Source: Cokeromyces recurvatus
Taxonomy: Eukaryota; Mucoromycota; Mucoromycetes; Mucorales; Mucoraceae
Direction of reading: 5' to 3'
Assembly (NCBI RefSeq): GCF_025118155.1
Contig: NW_026251397.1
Location: forward strand, 579,501 to 643,500
Length of the DNA stretch: 64,000 bases
Part shown: piece by piece, positions 32,868 to 47,242 of the stretch
How the letters are laid out: each line of letters starts with the position of its first letter
Numbering within the stretch: the first letter of the stretch is position 1
Translations under genes and position numbers: made by a program
Notes under the pieces: model-generated
What the model was told of the DNA's origin: nothing
Databases searched by the model: none
Seen by the model: the letters and a program-made list of their open reading frames with translations, nothing else

Positions 32868-35800
32868 GCAGCAGCAGCAGCAGCAGCGACAGCAGCAGCC
32901 ACGACAGAATATTATTAGTCAACAAGATAGTATATATCAACATAAAAATGAAAATAATAGTAAACACTATTTACATCGTTCTCACTTGAAGGAAAAAAGA
33001 ATAAAAAAACCAAGGCGTTTTATTAGATTGTTATCAGATTTTATTCATAGAAGAAGAGGTATATCAGATGGATCACCTCGTATTATTTATGTGAATAATA
33101 AGGAAATGAATTATCAACAAAAGTTTTTGTCAAATTCTGTTTCAACTGCCAAGTATAACATTTTTACTTTTTTACCAAAGTTTTTGTATGAAGAGTTTAG
33201 TAAATCAGCCAATATCTTTTTCTTATTTATTTCATGTATTCAGGTAATATGAAGAGATAAGAATATTAGGGTCTAATGTGGATTATGTATATTGAATAGA
33301 ACTTTTTTTTTTTATATATTTCATTTCATAGCAAATTCCAAATATTTCGCCTACTTCAAGATACACGACACTTTTGCCATTAGTTATTGTCTTGTTAATC
33401 ACGGCCATAAAAGAAATCATAGAAGATTTTGTAATGATTGTTATAGTAGTACACTTGTGTACACTTTTGTTTTTTTTTTCTTGAATTTACTAATCATGAT
33501 CACTTCATAGGGTGTACATAAATCGGATCGAGAACTGAATTCAAGAAAATGTAAAATATTAGAAGGTACACGGTTTATTGAAAAACGTTGGAGAGATTTA
33601 AAAGTCGGTGATATTTGTCGTATCGATAATTCACAATTCTTTCCTGCCGATTTATTATTACTCAGTAGTTCTGAACCAGAAGGTCTTTGTTATATCGAAA
33701 CAAGTAATTTGGATGGGTAACATAGACAATGACCATAAAATTTGAAAACAGAGAAACTCATTTTTTTTTTATAGTGAAGTAAATCTTAAAATTAAACAAG
33801 CATTACCAGAAACAGCTGTACATATTTCACCAGTACAGATTGCATCTATGTCAGGGATAATTAAATCGGAACAACCAAATAATCGACTTTATAACTATGA
33901 TGGTACCTTGTCTATTCCTAATCATGAGTTAGGTGGTGGTAAAAATACAGATTATCCTTTAGATCCTAGTATGATATTACTTCGAGGAGCTCAACTAAGG
34001 AATACAGACTGGATCTATGGTTTAGTTATCTTTACAGGTCATGAAACAAAATTGATGCTAAATTCAAGTAAAAAACCAACAAAGGCATCAAATGTGACTC
34101 GTAAAACAAACAGAAATATTCTATATCTGTTTTGCATTTTAGTAGCGATGAGTATTTTATGTTCTGTTGGAAATTTTGCCATTTCAGTAAGTATTATAGA
34201 TCGCTAACTGTTATATATATATATATATAATTGACATATAATACTATAGAAAAGAGAAGAAAATACACGAAGTTATCTCATGATTCCGTCTTCTTCACTT
34301 GGTACAGAATTTGGTCTTAATATTTTGACTTTTATGATTTTGTTTAATAGTTTTATTCCAATCAGGTAATTATATACATATAATATATATAGATATATAG
34401 TCATATACAGATATATATTAATCTGCATACACTATTTTTTTTTAAAAAAAATATTTATATATATACATGTATATAACAGTTTAATGGTCACAATGGAAAT
34501 TGTAAAGTATATTCAAGCTATCATGATCGATAGTGATCTCGATATTTATTATGAAAAGACGGATACACCTGCAGTAGCTCGTAGTAGTAGTTTAATCGAG
34601 GAATTAGGACAAATTGAGTACGTTTTTTCCGATAAGACGGGTACTTTAACTTGTAATGAAATGGAATTTCGTCAATGTTCTATAAGTGGATTATCTTATT
34701 CGGCAAGGCCTGACCCAGATAAATGCCCTCTATCTAATAAAGATCCTCATGGACAGTACTCTTTTCAACAACTCGAACAACATCTTGAAACATCTGAGGA
34801 TCAATACATGATTAACGAATTTTTGACAGCATTGATGACATGTCATACTGTAATTCCGGAAACAAATGAAGAAACGGGTCAAATTGTCTATCAAGCTTCA
34901 TCACCTGATGAGGGGGCTCTCGTAAAGGGGGCAAGTGAGGTCTTTCAATATAAGTTTATTGCTCGTAAGCCCCATTCTATTATATGTTTGCGTAAGGGAG
35001 TTCAAGAAGAATTCCATATCTTAAATGTATGTGAATTTAATTCAACAAGAAAACGTATGTCAGTTATTTTACGTGGACCTGATGGTAAAATTAAATTATA
35101 TTGTAAAGGTGCAGATACAGTCATTTTGGAACGACTCTCGAATGATAATCCATTTATCACACCAACGCTTGAACATTTAGAGGTATTATTTCAAACACAT
35201 ATTACATATTTATCTACCTATCTATCTATCTATCTATATATATATATATTTAATAGTTTTTTATACCTCTCCCTTCTCTCTCTCTCTTTCCCCTCACACT
35301 CCCCTATCATCATCATTTAGAATTTCGCTTGTGAAGGTCTTCGTACATTATGCTTTGCCATGCGTGTTATTCCAGAGGAAGAATATATCAAATGGAATAC
35401 GATTTATGAAAAAGCATCTACAACACTTGTCAATCGTGCACAAGAATTAGATGATGCAGCTGAATTAATTGAAAAAGAAATGTTTTTAATAGGTGCAACG
35501 GCTATTGAGGATAAACTTCAAGATGGAGTACCTGAAACAATTCATACTTTACATGAGGCCAACATTAAAATATGGGTATTGACAGGAGATCGACAGGAAA
35601 CAGCCATTAATATTGGCTATAGTTGTAAATTATTGACAGATGAAATGGAACTTATTGTTTGTGATGAAGAAAACCACATGCTGACGAAGGCATTCCTTGA
35701 AGAAAAGTTAGCCCATGTTATGGCCATGTCTCAACATATGCAGCAAGATGTAAGTTTCAAACTAGATGAATTTTTTCTTTGGAATATTGGATTTATTTAT

Positions 35801-36251
35801 TTTATTCTGTAGCCATTTGCTCTTATCATTGAAGGAAAAGCGCTTACTTATGCTTTAGAAAAGGATCTTGAAAGGACATTCTATGAACTGGCAACGCGAT
35901 GTAAAGCAGTTATCTGTTGTCGTGTATCACCATTACAAAAGGCCTTAGTAGTTAAGGTTGTCAAGAAATTCTCTAAATCTATTTTATTAGCCATTGGAGA
36001 TGGTGCCAATGATGTATCCATGATTCAAGCAGCACATGTAGGTGTAGGTATTAGTGGCGTAGAAGGCCTTCAAGCAGCTCGCAGTGCCGATTTTGCTATA
36101 TCACAATTTAGATTCCTTAAGAAATTATTACTTGTGCATGGTGCTTGGGCTTATCAACGTCTTAGTAAAATGATTTTCTTTTATTTTTACAAGAATGTAG
36201 CTATGTATTTAACACAATTTTGGGTAACGAAGCATAACCAAAAAAAAAAAA

Positions 36252-36286
<35 letters not shown>

Positions 36287-37273
36287 CAGCTAAATATAAT
36301 TTATATAGTATGCTATTTTTAATGGCTTTTCAGGGCAAACATTATATGAATCATGGACTATGTCTTGCTTTAACGTCTTTTTCACGTTTTTACCACCTAT
36401 GGCCATTGGTATCTTTGATCAATTTGCATCAGCACGTTTACTAGATAAATACCCACAAATGTATATCCTTGGACAAAGAAATGAGTTCTTTAATCAAAAA
36501 CGATTTTGGGGATGGATCATAAATGCAGTCTACCATTCAGCTGCACTCTTTTTCTTGGGTGTAGCTGCATTTGTAGATGATTCAGTATTTGCTAATGGAC
36601 TATCTGGAGGCCAATGGTGGGTAGGGACAACCATCTTTACTGCTACCTTGGCCACTATTTTATGGAAAGCGGCATTAATTACAGAGTAAACTTTCATTTT
36701 ATTTTATTTTATTTTTTTTTTTTTTTTTGATACAAGTTGAATTAACAAACGAAACTCTTTTTTTTTTATTAGTATTTGGACAAAATATACCTTTATTGCT
36801 ATACCTGGATCTATTGTTATTTGGTTTATCTTTTTACCCTTTGTAGCTTATGTAGGACCTTTACTTCCATGGGAAATCTTTTTAGAATATAATGGTATTG
36901 TTCCTCAATTATTTGGGAATATTAATTTTTGGTTATTCATTATCGTTGTACCTTTGGGTTGTATTTTACGTGATTATATATGGAAATAGTAAGTGATATA
37001 CATATATACAGATATATACATATACTCATATAATTTTTTTTTAGTATCAAACGTATGTATCGACCACAGAGCTATCATTATATCCAAGAAATTCAAAAAT
37101 ACAATTTCCCTGATTACCGACCACGTATGGAACGATTTCGTCGTGCAGTTAATAAAGTACGAAAAATTCAAAGACTTAAACAATCAAGAGGGTACGCTTT
37201 TGCACAGAATGAAAATGATCAATCAAGAATTATTCGAATGTATGATACAACACAGCAAAAGCCATCTGGATAA
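32508..37273 (+). CDS. P4-type phospholipid flippase, Drs2/ATP8A-like
   Basis: Translocates aminophospholipids to the cytosolic leaflet of Golgi/endosomal or plasma membranes, normally with a Cdc50-type partner. Exons 32508-32619, 32681-33243, 33332-33430, 33511-33716, 33775-34186, 34250-34365, 34480-35182, 35321-35749, 35813-36223, 36309-36685, 36773-36988 and 37045-37273 give 1290 aa. Motifs: [38 protein letters not shown] (actuator; DGEVN where DGETN is usual), [12 protein letters not shown] (phosphorylated Asp), [28 protein letters not shown] and [11 protein letters not shown]. The acceptor of intron 9 is at 36308, restoring [19 protein letters not shown]; reading straight through would lose this segment. 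The cytosolic N-terminus has a long Gln tract coded CAA then CAG. The C-terminus ends near RGYAFAQNE, a Drs2-type feature. Confidence 0.96.
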
Positions 37274-37340
37274 TAATAACGTACGCAAAGTCTTTCTTAT
37301 TCTATGTATAATAAAAACTAATGAGAAGGGAGAGTGAGTG

Positions 37341-37372
<32 letters not shown>

Positions 37373-39059
37373 AAAACATATCATATATATTATATGAGGT
37401 ATGTCTTGTATAAAATAATAAAATTAGAATGTACCTGTATAAATATATACATATATATATATCTATTGCTTAAATATGCCCTTATCCTTTTTGGATGATA
37501 CTAAAGGAGACAAGTTAGTTCAGATATTAAATTATGAAGACTCGTTTTATCATCTCTAAATGACTGTTATTCTATCGCTTTATTAGCTGTTTAATTGACA
37601 GTCGTTGATATTTAAAACTCATTATTCAATCTGGTTTAAATTTATTCTCAATAAGCTGAATAGAAGACATACGTGAGGCTTGCATATTCTTTGCTGAATA
37701 TCTCTTAGAAGAAAGCTACAGAAATTGTAGGTATCTCTAGAAATACAGCCTACGAGTTATATAAAGATATATGAATAGGCAACATGGAATTAAAAGCCAT
37801 ATATACCTTCATAAAATTCATTGATAGAAAGACGGAAGAGAATTTACGTTATAAATTTCTAAATAATATGTCCATCTGAAATAATAATAATAAAAATCAT
37901 AATACAGCGACTTGTCATATTGTGAGATTGATTATGACATTTGTAAATTTGTTACTGCATATCTAATATTTTTTTTTTTTTATTAGAAGCATGACGTTTT
38001 TTTTTTTTTTCTTGCGCCAAAAGATGATGATACATTATAAAGAAAAGCTGTACAAAGCAAGATATACCTCGGCAGGAATTAAAAAATAATATTGAATGGT
38101 GTCATTGTATTTTTTTTTATGCATGTTTATTAATAGAAAACAATAATTATTCACAATGAAGAATTCTACAGTCTTATTCCTCTTATTATTCACTCTTAAG
38201 GAATACTTGTTTAGATATGTTAGTATATTATACCATGTTGAAAAAAATAAATAAATAAATTCCATACAATTTTTTTTTTGTTTAAAAATCCGCCAAATGA
38301 CACTACAGTTACAATATTGTTTATTCATACTGTTTATTCAATATAAGTCTCTTACTTTAAGATTTATAAAGAAATGAATTACGAAATAATATGTAATTTT
38401 TTTTTAAACATCAATCCTGTAACAGTATTATATTAAGTATGCATATTTCAAAGTATTATGCATGTTTAATGAGTTTATTTTTCCCGAGGCCTAAATTGTT
38501 ATATGATATAGAAACGAATAGCTTTTACGTTATTAATGAAACATATTCGTATTATCATATATATTATTATTAATGACACAAACCCTATTTTTGCCACTAA
38601 CAAACAAACTAAACTAAGAAGAAAAAAAAAAGGGGGTGGGGGTGGAATTCAATACGATTACATAAGGTTAATTTATTTATAAAAGCACATAAACGTATAC
38701 ACTTTTTTGGCCGAATGAACACAACAAATTAGTTCTTGGGTGAAACATAGAGGCTTCCTTGCTTTTCCAAGACATAATAGTTTTACAAATGTTTGATATA
38801 ACATAATAGAGAATATAATTTGCCCTTTTATTTTTATCAGAGGAGATTAACTCATTTATAAAGTATGTACAGTTATATTAAGTAAAATTTATTATGTTTG
38901 AAGAATGTTATATAAATATATAAACTGATTTTGAAACAAAATAATTATAGCACCAATGTAACAGTTAAACAAACCTGGTCAAGAAAAATAGAGTATTGGA
39001 ATATGTACTTTACAAAAAAAAAAAAAAAAAAAAATAATACTTCTTAAGCGAAAGAAAAC

Positions 39060-39090
<31 letters not shown>

Positions 39091-39327
39091 AGTTGGTCTA
39101 ATATGAATAGACTTCTTGAGTTATAGGATCAAATCGTTTACATCGGACAGTAATATTTTCTTTATTGAAATATTATGTCAGCATTTTTTCTTTTTTTTTA
39201 GAATTCTTTTTCCTCAAACATAATTTCATATGCTTATTTATTCTTATCAAAGTTTAAGTTAGTATTAATCAATAAGATTCTATCTATCATTTGCAAACAG
39301 TGTAAATAACACAAATGTACAAACATA

Positions 39328-39378
<51 letters not shown>

Positions 39379-41330
39379 ATGTATGCATGTATGCATGTAT
39401 ATATGTATGTATGTGTTATATTTGACATATCATTAGAGTCATCTGTCTGCCCTTAGCTAGTTGCTATTCAACCCTACGTTAAGCTCGACTCAGAATAGCT
39501 TCTCATATAGTTGGGTAGATCCGATGCCAAGCTTTATAATAAATAGAAATCTGTAATGTTCTTTAAATATAATATTATTTTATTTCTCTCATACTAATCT
39601 ATAACTCTATTCACTGTTTATATAATATAACTTAATAAACATCTTCTACCACTGTGTCAAAGTACCATCATTTTGATTGTTTGTTTCAACAGTGTTCATA
39701 TCAATTGCGACTTTGTACAACTGACTAGAGCCACCTCAAAAATTAACGTTATCTCTATTCTTTATTCTACTGATATATGCATATATATTAACACTACACC
39801 CTTTGCTGGAGTTTAATTATAATCTAATCATGCTATTGTTCTTATTGTTCTTCTTCTTTCTTTCTTTTTTTTCTTTTTTTTTTTTTTTTTTTTTTAAAAA
39901 AAAAGTGGATGTACATTAATTATATGAAGAGTAAGCCTATTATGTCGATCATAGACTAAATAGTTTACGTTTTTACGCCATAAAATTGGAAATTATATGG
40001 TGATATTATCAGATCTTCAAGTATCATTTTGCAATTTATTTTACTCTGCGCTATATTTATAGATGGGCTTGCAGGTTTTCAAAACAAATATATATTAAAA
40101 AAAAATTTTTTTTCTATGATAATTCTTATTTATAAAGCAAAAGTATATTTTATCTAATAGACTTACTAATCATATATCTAACTTTAAAAAAAAAATTAAT
40201 ATATCTTTTGTTCTGTATATCTTAATACTTATCGTTACTACCCTATCTCAACATATCATGGGTCGATCTCAATAATATCAACTACTTCAACTGCTTTCGT
40301 TGGCAGTACTATTGCTATTTTCAAGAAGGAGTAGTTATTGATCAAAAGGCATTTTATACAACTTTCTAAGGATCCTTTATTTTAAAAATAATTTTGATAC
40401 ATAGTACACATTTGCAATCTCGAAAGTTTCCTTATCTATTTTTAACATGAATTTTGTCCTTTCATTACTGGAATACAATAGATATAGTAGGAAACGACAA
40501 CTGTGTTCGTATTATTTACTTTCTATCCCTAACCAAAGAAAGTAACCCATTCACTGTCTGTATTGATAGAATTTTATCTTTTCTATCCAATACGTTACAC
40601 CTTTTTTCTATACTCTCTTAACAGTGCCCATGATTGTTTTAAGGGTTATTAGTTATCTGTATATTATTCATTACTTAATGATAAAACCCTGTTCATAATT
40701 TACTACCCACCCAGTTAGTCAACTTATCACTTAAGCTATGTAGTTTTTTTTTTTTTTTATTATTGCTATTCTTCTAAATAGGCTTTTCTGGTCTTCTGAT
40801 GAAGATAATACAATAACTTAGTTTAGACTTCAATTCTCAACAATTCTTCGTTTAATTAATTTAATCTATTAAATCTGTAGAAATTCTCAACATTCAAACA
40901 CAGCACAAGAAAAAAAAAATATACATGTTAATGTCAGTAACTTTTGTCATACTTTCTATAAAAATAAAATAAAAAATAAGCATATTTTTGTTAGAGTCAT
41001 GCAAAAGGTAGTAAGAAATATCACAAGCTTTTACGTAATAAGTGTCAAGTAGAGTTTTTTTTTTTTTTTAAGTTTATTATAGTTTTCTTTTTCTTTTTTA
41101 AGGTTTAGTATAATTTTCTTTTTTTTTTTTAGTAAATTGCATGATAAAAAAAAAAGAAAAACCCCTTCCTTTATTATGTTCTACTTCCTCTCCACTCAAA
41201 AATAAGGATCAGCAAAATATGTTAAGTTTCGGAGTTATTATATTTTTAAAACGTAGTTACATAAAAAAAAAAAAAGAACTTTACATCATTTTTCTTTTAA
41301 TCTCATATATCAAGCTAATATTCGTTGCAA
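37274..41330. other. 4-kb gene-poor region
   Basis: No intact gene. It holds homopolymers, a TA/TG/TATG microsatellite block at about 39330-39415, an A27 run near 39061-39087, and one transposase-like fragment (separate entry). A somewhat less AT-rich stretch at 39440-39535 carries no frame I recognise. T runs near 41056-41069 and 41119-41130 lie upstream of the RhoGAP start. No RNA gene recognised. Confidence 0.5.
37690..37880 (+). pseudogene. Helix-turn-helix fragment resembling a Tc1/mariner-type transposase
   Basis: One frame reads KKATEIVGISRNTAYELYKDI, a stop, then IGNMELKAIYTFIKF and a Lys/Glu-rich stretch. The pattern A-x-x-(I/V)-V-G-I-x-R-x-T-A-Y is typical of the N-terminal HTH of Tc1/mariner and Pogo transposases. 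No catalytic domain or inverted repeats were found nearby, so at most this is a relic. Low confidence because it is short. Confidence 0.3.
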
Positions 41331-42386
41331 ATGACGACGAATTATACCTCCAATAACAGTACAACTACTGATGAATATAAACAGCAAAATGATCAGTACT
41401 GGAAAATTATTGAACAGCAACGAATGATTATAAAGACATTACAAGGATCACTTGCTCAATTAACAAATGAAAATGAAATGTTGACAAAAAGAAATAAAGA
41501 ACTAAAAAACCTTATTCCAGCTTCTACAAGTTTTAATTGTACCACAAATGTAGTACATCCACTAACTGAAATTTCGCAAGCATCAGAGACACCTGCACTT
41601 CCTCCAAGATCACCTTACCGTAATAGCCACTATCCTGTAAATGACTCACAGAAGCGTCCCCCAGTATTGAAACTTGTCATGTCTAATCACTATCGTATAT
41701 CAAATTCGAATAAAGATGCATCAGAAAATACAACATCTCCCGGAGTATATCCTCATCAGACCTCATCTATTCCATCCTCTCCTAATAGCCAAGCTTCCTC
41801 TGGTGGTAGTTGTGTATTAAATAGTGACAAAGCGGGTCTTGAAATCGATCCAAGCACAAATCGAAACGTGAGACGTTCTTCGTTACCACCTAATGAATAT
41901 TTAAATAGCCTTAATAATAACAATAATACTAATAATAATACTACTACTATTAATAATAATAATAATAATGCTGATATTAATAACAATAACAATAATAATA
42001 ATAATACTTCAACTACTCTACCACAACATGATTTGGCTGGTACTTTATCATGTCCTCATACATTATCTAAAATAACTACTCGAAAAGACTCATTGCCAAA
42101 GAATTTTGATGCGTCTCTTTTAAAGAATTCAACTGAACCTTCAACGTCTATTCATTCTGGTTTTCAGCATCAAGAAACCAATGAAAAACTGATGGTAGAT
42201 AACTCAAACATTCTAACAAATCTATCCAACGTTTATATTAAGATCATCAGTTCCAATGTTGATACTGACAAGAAAGGATTGGAGGCCTTTAGTTTTTTAA
42301 TTGGCATATTACAAAAGGATGATGGAACTGAGATTTGGAAAATTGAAAAAACACTTGCTGATTTAGTTCGTTTAGATAAAAATGTA

Positions 42387-42434
<48 letters not shown>

Positions 42435-44058
42435 CTTCAAGAGATAAAAGGTCATGCTAAACGATTCATATCTTTATTAGCTTAAAGAACAAAATCCAAA
42501 TACAGTTTCTAATCTAAAGAATCTACCGGACAAATCTTTATTTTTATCGCATGCTCCTGTAAAAGTTCAAGAAAGAAAGGTAATGCTTAAATATATCACA
42601 AGTCTACTTGTATAATCTTACTTCTCTTATCGATCATATCCTTACCTACTCATCTCTTCTTTTCTTTTAGAATATGGTCGATGCGTATTTACAACATGCT
42701 ATTGCATTGAATTGTACTGACACACATCTTTTATGTGAATTCTTGAGCTCGGATAAAATTTATCATTTACCAATTACACTTGCAAATGTAATTTTCTCTT
42801 TTAGTCCTTGTGTATGGAAAGTTAGTATTATTAATCTTTTTTTTTTTTTTTTTTTTTTTTTTCGTATAATTCTATTTAGGATATTAGAATTAAAAGCGGT
42901 TATCTCACAAAGAAAGGAAAGAATTTTGGTGGTTGGAAATCAAGATATTTTGTCTTGGATAACACTGGTATATTGAAATACTACGACAGTGTAAGTTAAG
43001 ATGATAAATATAAATTTAAATATATACATATATACTCGCATTATTAACACTTTTTAAGGAATTCTATATATTTAGAAAAATGGTGTATTTCTTGGTGCAA
43101 TCAGTCTTCCTAATTCATATGTTATGTCCTATTATTCCCAACATGATTCTTCTAGTCATGATGTCAATAATAACTTTCGACATGCATTTGTGATCTTGGA
43201 GCCAAAGTCGAATGGCACAATTAGTAAACATACATTTTGCGCAGACTCAGATGATGACCGTGATACATGGATTGATGCCCTTCGTCACTATACAAAACAG
43301 TTGGATATGATTGAAGATACGCTAATGGATGATATTCACCATTTGGCTATCGAACCTTCTTTATCTACTGAAAGCTTTAAAAGCACTTCTACATCGAGTC
43401 ATGTTCTTCGAAAGAGACCTAGCATAGATCATATACTAAACTATTTTCAGAATACCAATAGCAATAGTCGTCGTCAATCTTCTTCTAATACACCATTAAC
43501 AAGCCCTAAAGCAATGATCTCCCCTGTCGATAGTATTCATGATATGACAGAAGAAAACATAACAACGACAGAGGACAATAAAAAAGTAAAGCATCGAATG
43601 AGTCGTAAAACATTTTGGCCTAAAAGAATGTTTGGTAGCACCAGCAGTACAACAAGCCATGAATCATTATCAGCCACTCCTACTTCACCTCAAGGTGGTG
43701 TTCCTAATGATACTTCTTCTTCTTCTTCTTCTTCTTCAGCTCCTCAGCAAAATTATTTGTATACACAATTTATGTCTGACTATGAGGAAACACGTGGTGA
43801 AAATCAAGTATTTGGTGTACCTCTAGAAAATGTTGTATCTATCTCTAAATCTCCTGAACTATGTGGTTTGCCTGCCATTGTCCACCGCTGTATTGAATAT
43901 TTAGAGACGAATGGAGCATTAGTAGAAGAAGGCATTTATAGATTAAGTGGAAGTACTGCAACGGTGAAGGCTTTAAAGAAGAAATTTAATGAATGTAAAT
44001 ATTTCTACATATTACCCCACTCTTCTCCTTCTCCTCCTCTTCCTCTTCCTCTTCCTCT

Positions 44059-44108
<50 letters not shown>

Positions 44109-44890
44109 ATTATAGTACTAATAGTTATATAATAGTTGGAGATGTTAAATTACTTGCAGATAAAGAAGAACATGATGTTCATACTATTACTGGATTGCTC
44201 AAAATGTGGTTACGTGAATTACCTGAAAATATTCTTACAGAGTCACTTCTCGGTGATTTCTTACAAATCGTTCGTACGTTTATATTGTATTTTTTTTTCT
44301 TTTGCTTCCCCTTCACTAATCTATTTTTTTTATAGGTCTTGAAAATAATCAACAGGATATTGTATATGAAATTGGGCGTTTAGTTTCACTGTTACCTATT
44401 GCCAATTATACTCTTTTAAAAGCGCTTTGTGCACATTTAATTCGTATTGTTGAGCATTCAGATAAGAACAAAATGACGCTTCGAAACATTAGTATTGTAT
44501 TTTCTGCAACATTGGCTATCCCTTCTAGTGTCTTCAACATGCTTATTGAGAACTTTGATTATATTTTCTGGACAGGTCATTATGATAGAAATGAAAATAT
44601 TACAGAGGATACTATCAAAATATATATGCAAGAAGTATCTGATGATCATTATTATATAAGAGAAAATGATATATATTTTAAAGTTAATACAACTAATGAA
44701 GTTGCAGAATTTAAAAAGCAAATGAATAATGGTAAAAAAAAAAAAAAAAAAAAGAGAGAAATACACACAACTCTCATTATTTTTTTATCCTATAATATTT
44801 ACATATTCTTTTTTTTTTCATTATTATTATATAGCTTCATTAGAAACTACGTTTCCGTGTGATAATATCAACTCGATTTACATGAAGTAA
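41331..44890 (+). CDS. BEM3: Bem3-like Rho GTPase-activating protein (PX-PH-RhoGAP)
   Basis: Stimulates GTP hydrolysis by Cdc42/Rho at sites of polar growth. Exons 41331-42383, 42481-42579, 42671-42820, 42880-42990, 43076-43994, 44136-44273, 44336-44731 and 44835-44890 give 973 aa. A coiled coil (residues about 25-65) leads a Ser/Asn-rich linker, then a PX domain (NVYIKIISS, ADLVRLDK, LPDKSLFLSHAPVKVQERK), a PH domain (GYLTKKGKNFGGWKSRYFVL to RDTWIDALRHY), a disordered Ser-rich region, and the RhoGAP domain (FGVPLENVV, EEGIYRLSGSTATVKALKKK with the arginine finger in YRLSG, LLKMWLRELPENIL, KMTLRNISIVFSATL). The order matches yeast Bem3. Two introns contain T runs of 40 or more. ATG at 41331 is the first in frame after a stop. 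Confidence 0.94.
42389..42434 (+). repeat. 46-bp poly(dT) tract inside RhoGAP intron 1
   Basis: T46 lies directly after the intron 1 donor (GTAAGT) and makes up about half of the 97-base intron. A similar T run of about 40 occupies intron 5 (near 44065-44104). Both are T on the coding strand. Confidence 0.85.
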
Positions 44891-45207
44891 ATTAAAGACT
44901 AATTACTTTGCATCAAGTAAAACAAGATCCTAAAAAAAAAAAAGGAAAAAAGCCAGCAAATATACGATGATAATTCCTTTTTTTTTTCTTTTCTTTTTTT
45001 TTACTGTAATATGGTACCCTGCAGGCAGAGTACACATCTACCATAATATTATACGATGAATACTTTAATTATATGCATTATTACTTTTAATTATGCTTTA
45101 TATGAATTTTAATGATAGCATATATTTATAACATGTTAATGAATTTAACAATTTACTGATAATTGTATTGCTTACTGGTGGTGTATTATAGACATTATAA
45201 AATATAC

Positions 45208-45238
<31 letters not shown>

Positions 45239-47242
45239 GTATTTATATAAAAAGAGGTAATTGAAAATGCACAAGACAATATCTTTCATTGCATAAATTA
45301 ATAGTGATTGTCAAAAATCATAATTAAAAGTAAACAATAAAGCTGTATACTTTCCTAAAGTACGTGTAGATTTATAGCCTCTTATACTCAATATAATTTA
45401 CACATCAGTACCTGATCCACTCCTATACATAGCAGCTTAAAATGACTTCAATAGCAGATATAAAGTAGGAAAAAAAAAAGTAAATACAAATAACATGAAC
45501 TAGCTTATTCCTTTTGTATATATAAATAACAATATATATATTTGCAAGATATTATAATAAAAGTTGAAAAAAAAAAAACCCACTAGTTCAGAGAACTACA
45601 TACCAGGAAATAGCAATTACCACCAAGTTATAAATGACTAACTATGACTGATCATTCATTTCATTGTTGCAAGCACGATCCAGATGTAAGGGCTAGCTGT
45701 ACAAAAGTATCTCTAAGGATTAAGTAAATTGACTCGCAGTCAAGATACTTCATTGAATGATACAAGAACCTAAACATTCAGTAAAGTAAGTTACTAGTTA
45801 TGCTTAAAAATAAAGAATAAACTGACCAAGGAATTAAATTTACATCAATATTCATAAATGTAATAACTATCGGAAATTTCAAATAATAATCATGTATGAA
45901 TATATTTCTTTACTTTCCATATAGCTAACATTATACATGTATGAATATTTATATGTAAGTCTCATAATTTCATATTTTTATTTTTTATTTCATACAGTAT
46001 AACATGTGAATATACTGTTCAAGGTTTGCATATATGTATTTTAGTTAAAAATAGATGTATGTATGTATATATGTGTGTGTGTGTTTTAATGAAATTACAT
46101 CAATTATTATTAGTCAAACAAATATAATAGTTTTATTTTATTGAATAAAGTAATGATATCAGTCCAGGAAAAGAAATTAGAAACAAACTATTGTTAATAT
46201 ATTTTATTCATGATTTACAATGATCTATAGCCATCAGTATTGCATACATATACATTATATGTATTATTATAACAGAATACCTAAAAGTAATAAGATTCAT
46301 TGAGAGAGAGAGAAAATCCCTATTTTTCTTTTTGAATTAGAGAGGAATGTATCATATTGCACAATAAATCTAATAATAGTCTAACGCAATCTCAAAGTAA
46401 TATACACGTATATATAACTGCAGAACAAAAAGAATAAAGAAAAATCGATAAAAATATATTCTATATAATAATACACAATCATAGAGATACATCTTCTAAA
46501 TTAATGTAAAACTTTATGGACATTAAGCAATGTATTTCGTTTTACAAGATATAACAAAAATGTTTATTAACTATGTGTTAATTTATATATATATATAAAT
46601 ACATGTTTGAGAAAATAGTATATGGATATACATATTGCAATACATAGATACATACATATATGTATATATCTATTTCTGCTATAATAGGAGACATATTTAT
46701 GCAACCTTCCTTCTTATCATATTAATTCTCCTATGATCCATTTACTATCCGCATGTATATAAATATTATCTTATTGCTATAAAAAAATAGAAGAAACAAT
46801 AGCACGACCATTGAATGACTCTAAAGAATAACAGAAGAGAAAGAATAGTAGCTATCATGGTTCAAAAAAAAAAAAAGTGGGACAATGAGATAAATAGAAT
46901 TATTTTTGTCTAATAATTTTTAGCATAGCTTAAGTTTGATCTCCTGAATAAAGTATACTCATGTAAAATATGTCACAGCTTTTCCCATTTACATTCGCAT
47001 TAAACGAAAAAAAAAATATGCAAATTAGTTTTTAGTATAATATGTACCGACCCTATTTTAATGATCCCTCTCTCCTCTCTTTTTCTTTCTTTCTTTCTAT
47101 ACTTATGATATCTCAATATAAAAGATATATATAATTTCTTCTTTTGCTATCTTGTATTTTATTTTAAATATACCGTATATACCGTATAATATATATTTTA
47201 TCTATAAGTCAATACAATAATAACTAAGTATAATTACTAAAT
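44891..47242. other. 2.35-kb intergenic region upstream of the sugar transporter
   Basis: AT-rich with TATG/TACA-type simple repeats, a T24 run near 45211-45237, and a polypyrimidine stretch (CTCTCTTTTTCTTTCTTTC) near 47074-47097 about 145 bases before the transporter ATG. A short open stretch near 45664-45725 is not convincing. No tRNA or other RNA recognised. Confidence 0.5.

Noticed and set aside
36224..36330. Acceptor at the TTTTCAG near 36330 for P4-ATPase intron 9
   Set aside because: It would break frame and delete the conserved YAIFNGFSG segment; the acceptor at 36308 restores it.
39234..39428. 64-codon minus-strand frame of Thr-His and Tyr-Ile repeats
   Set aside because: Encoded entirely by TATG/TG/TA microsatellite; no gene features.
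39440..39540. Less AT-rich stretch suspected to be an RNA gene or transposase end
   Set aside because: No cloverleaf, snRNA motif or persistent reading frame could be supported by reading alone.
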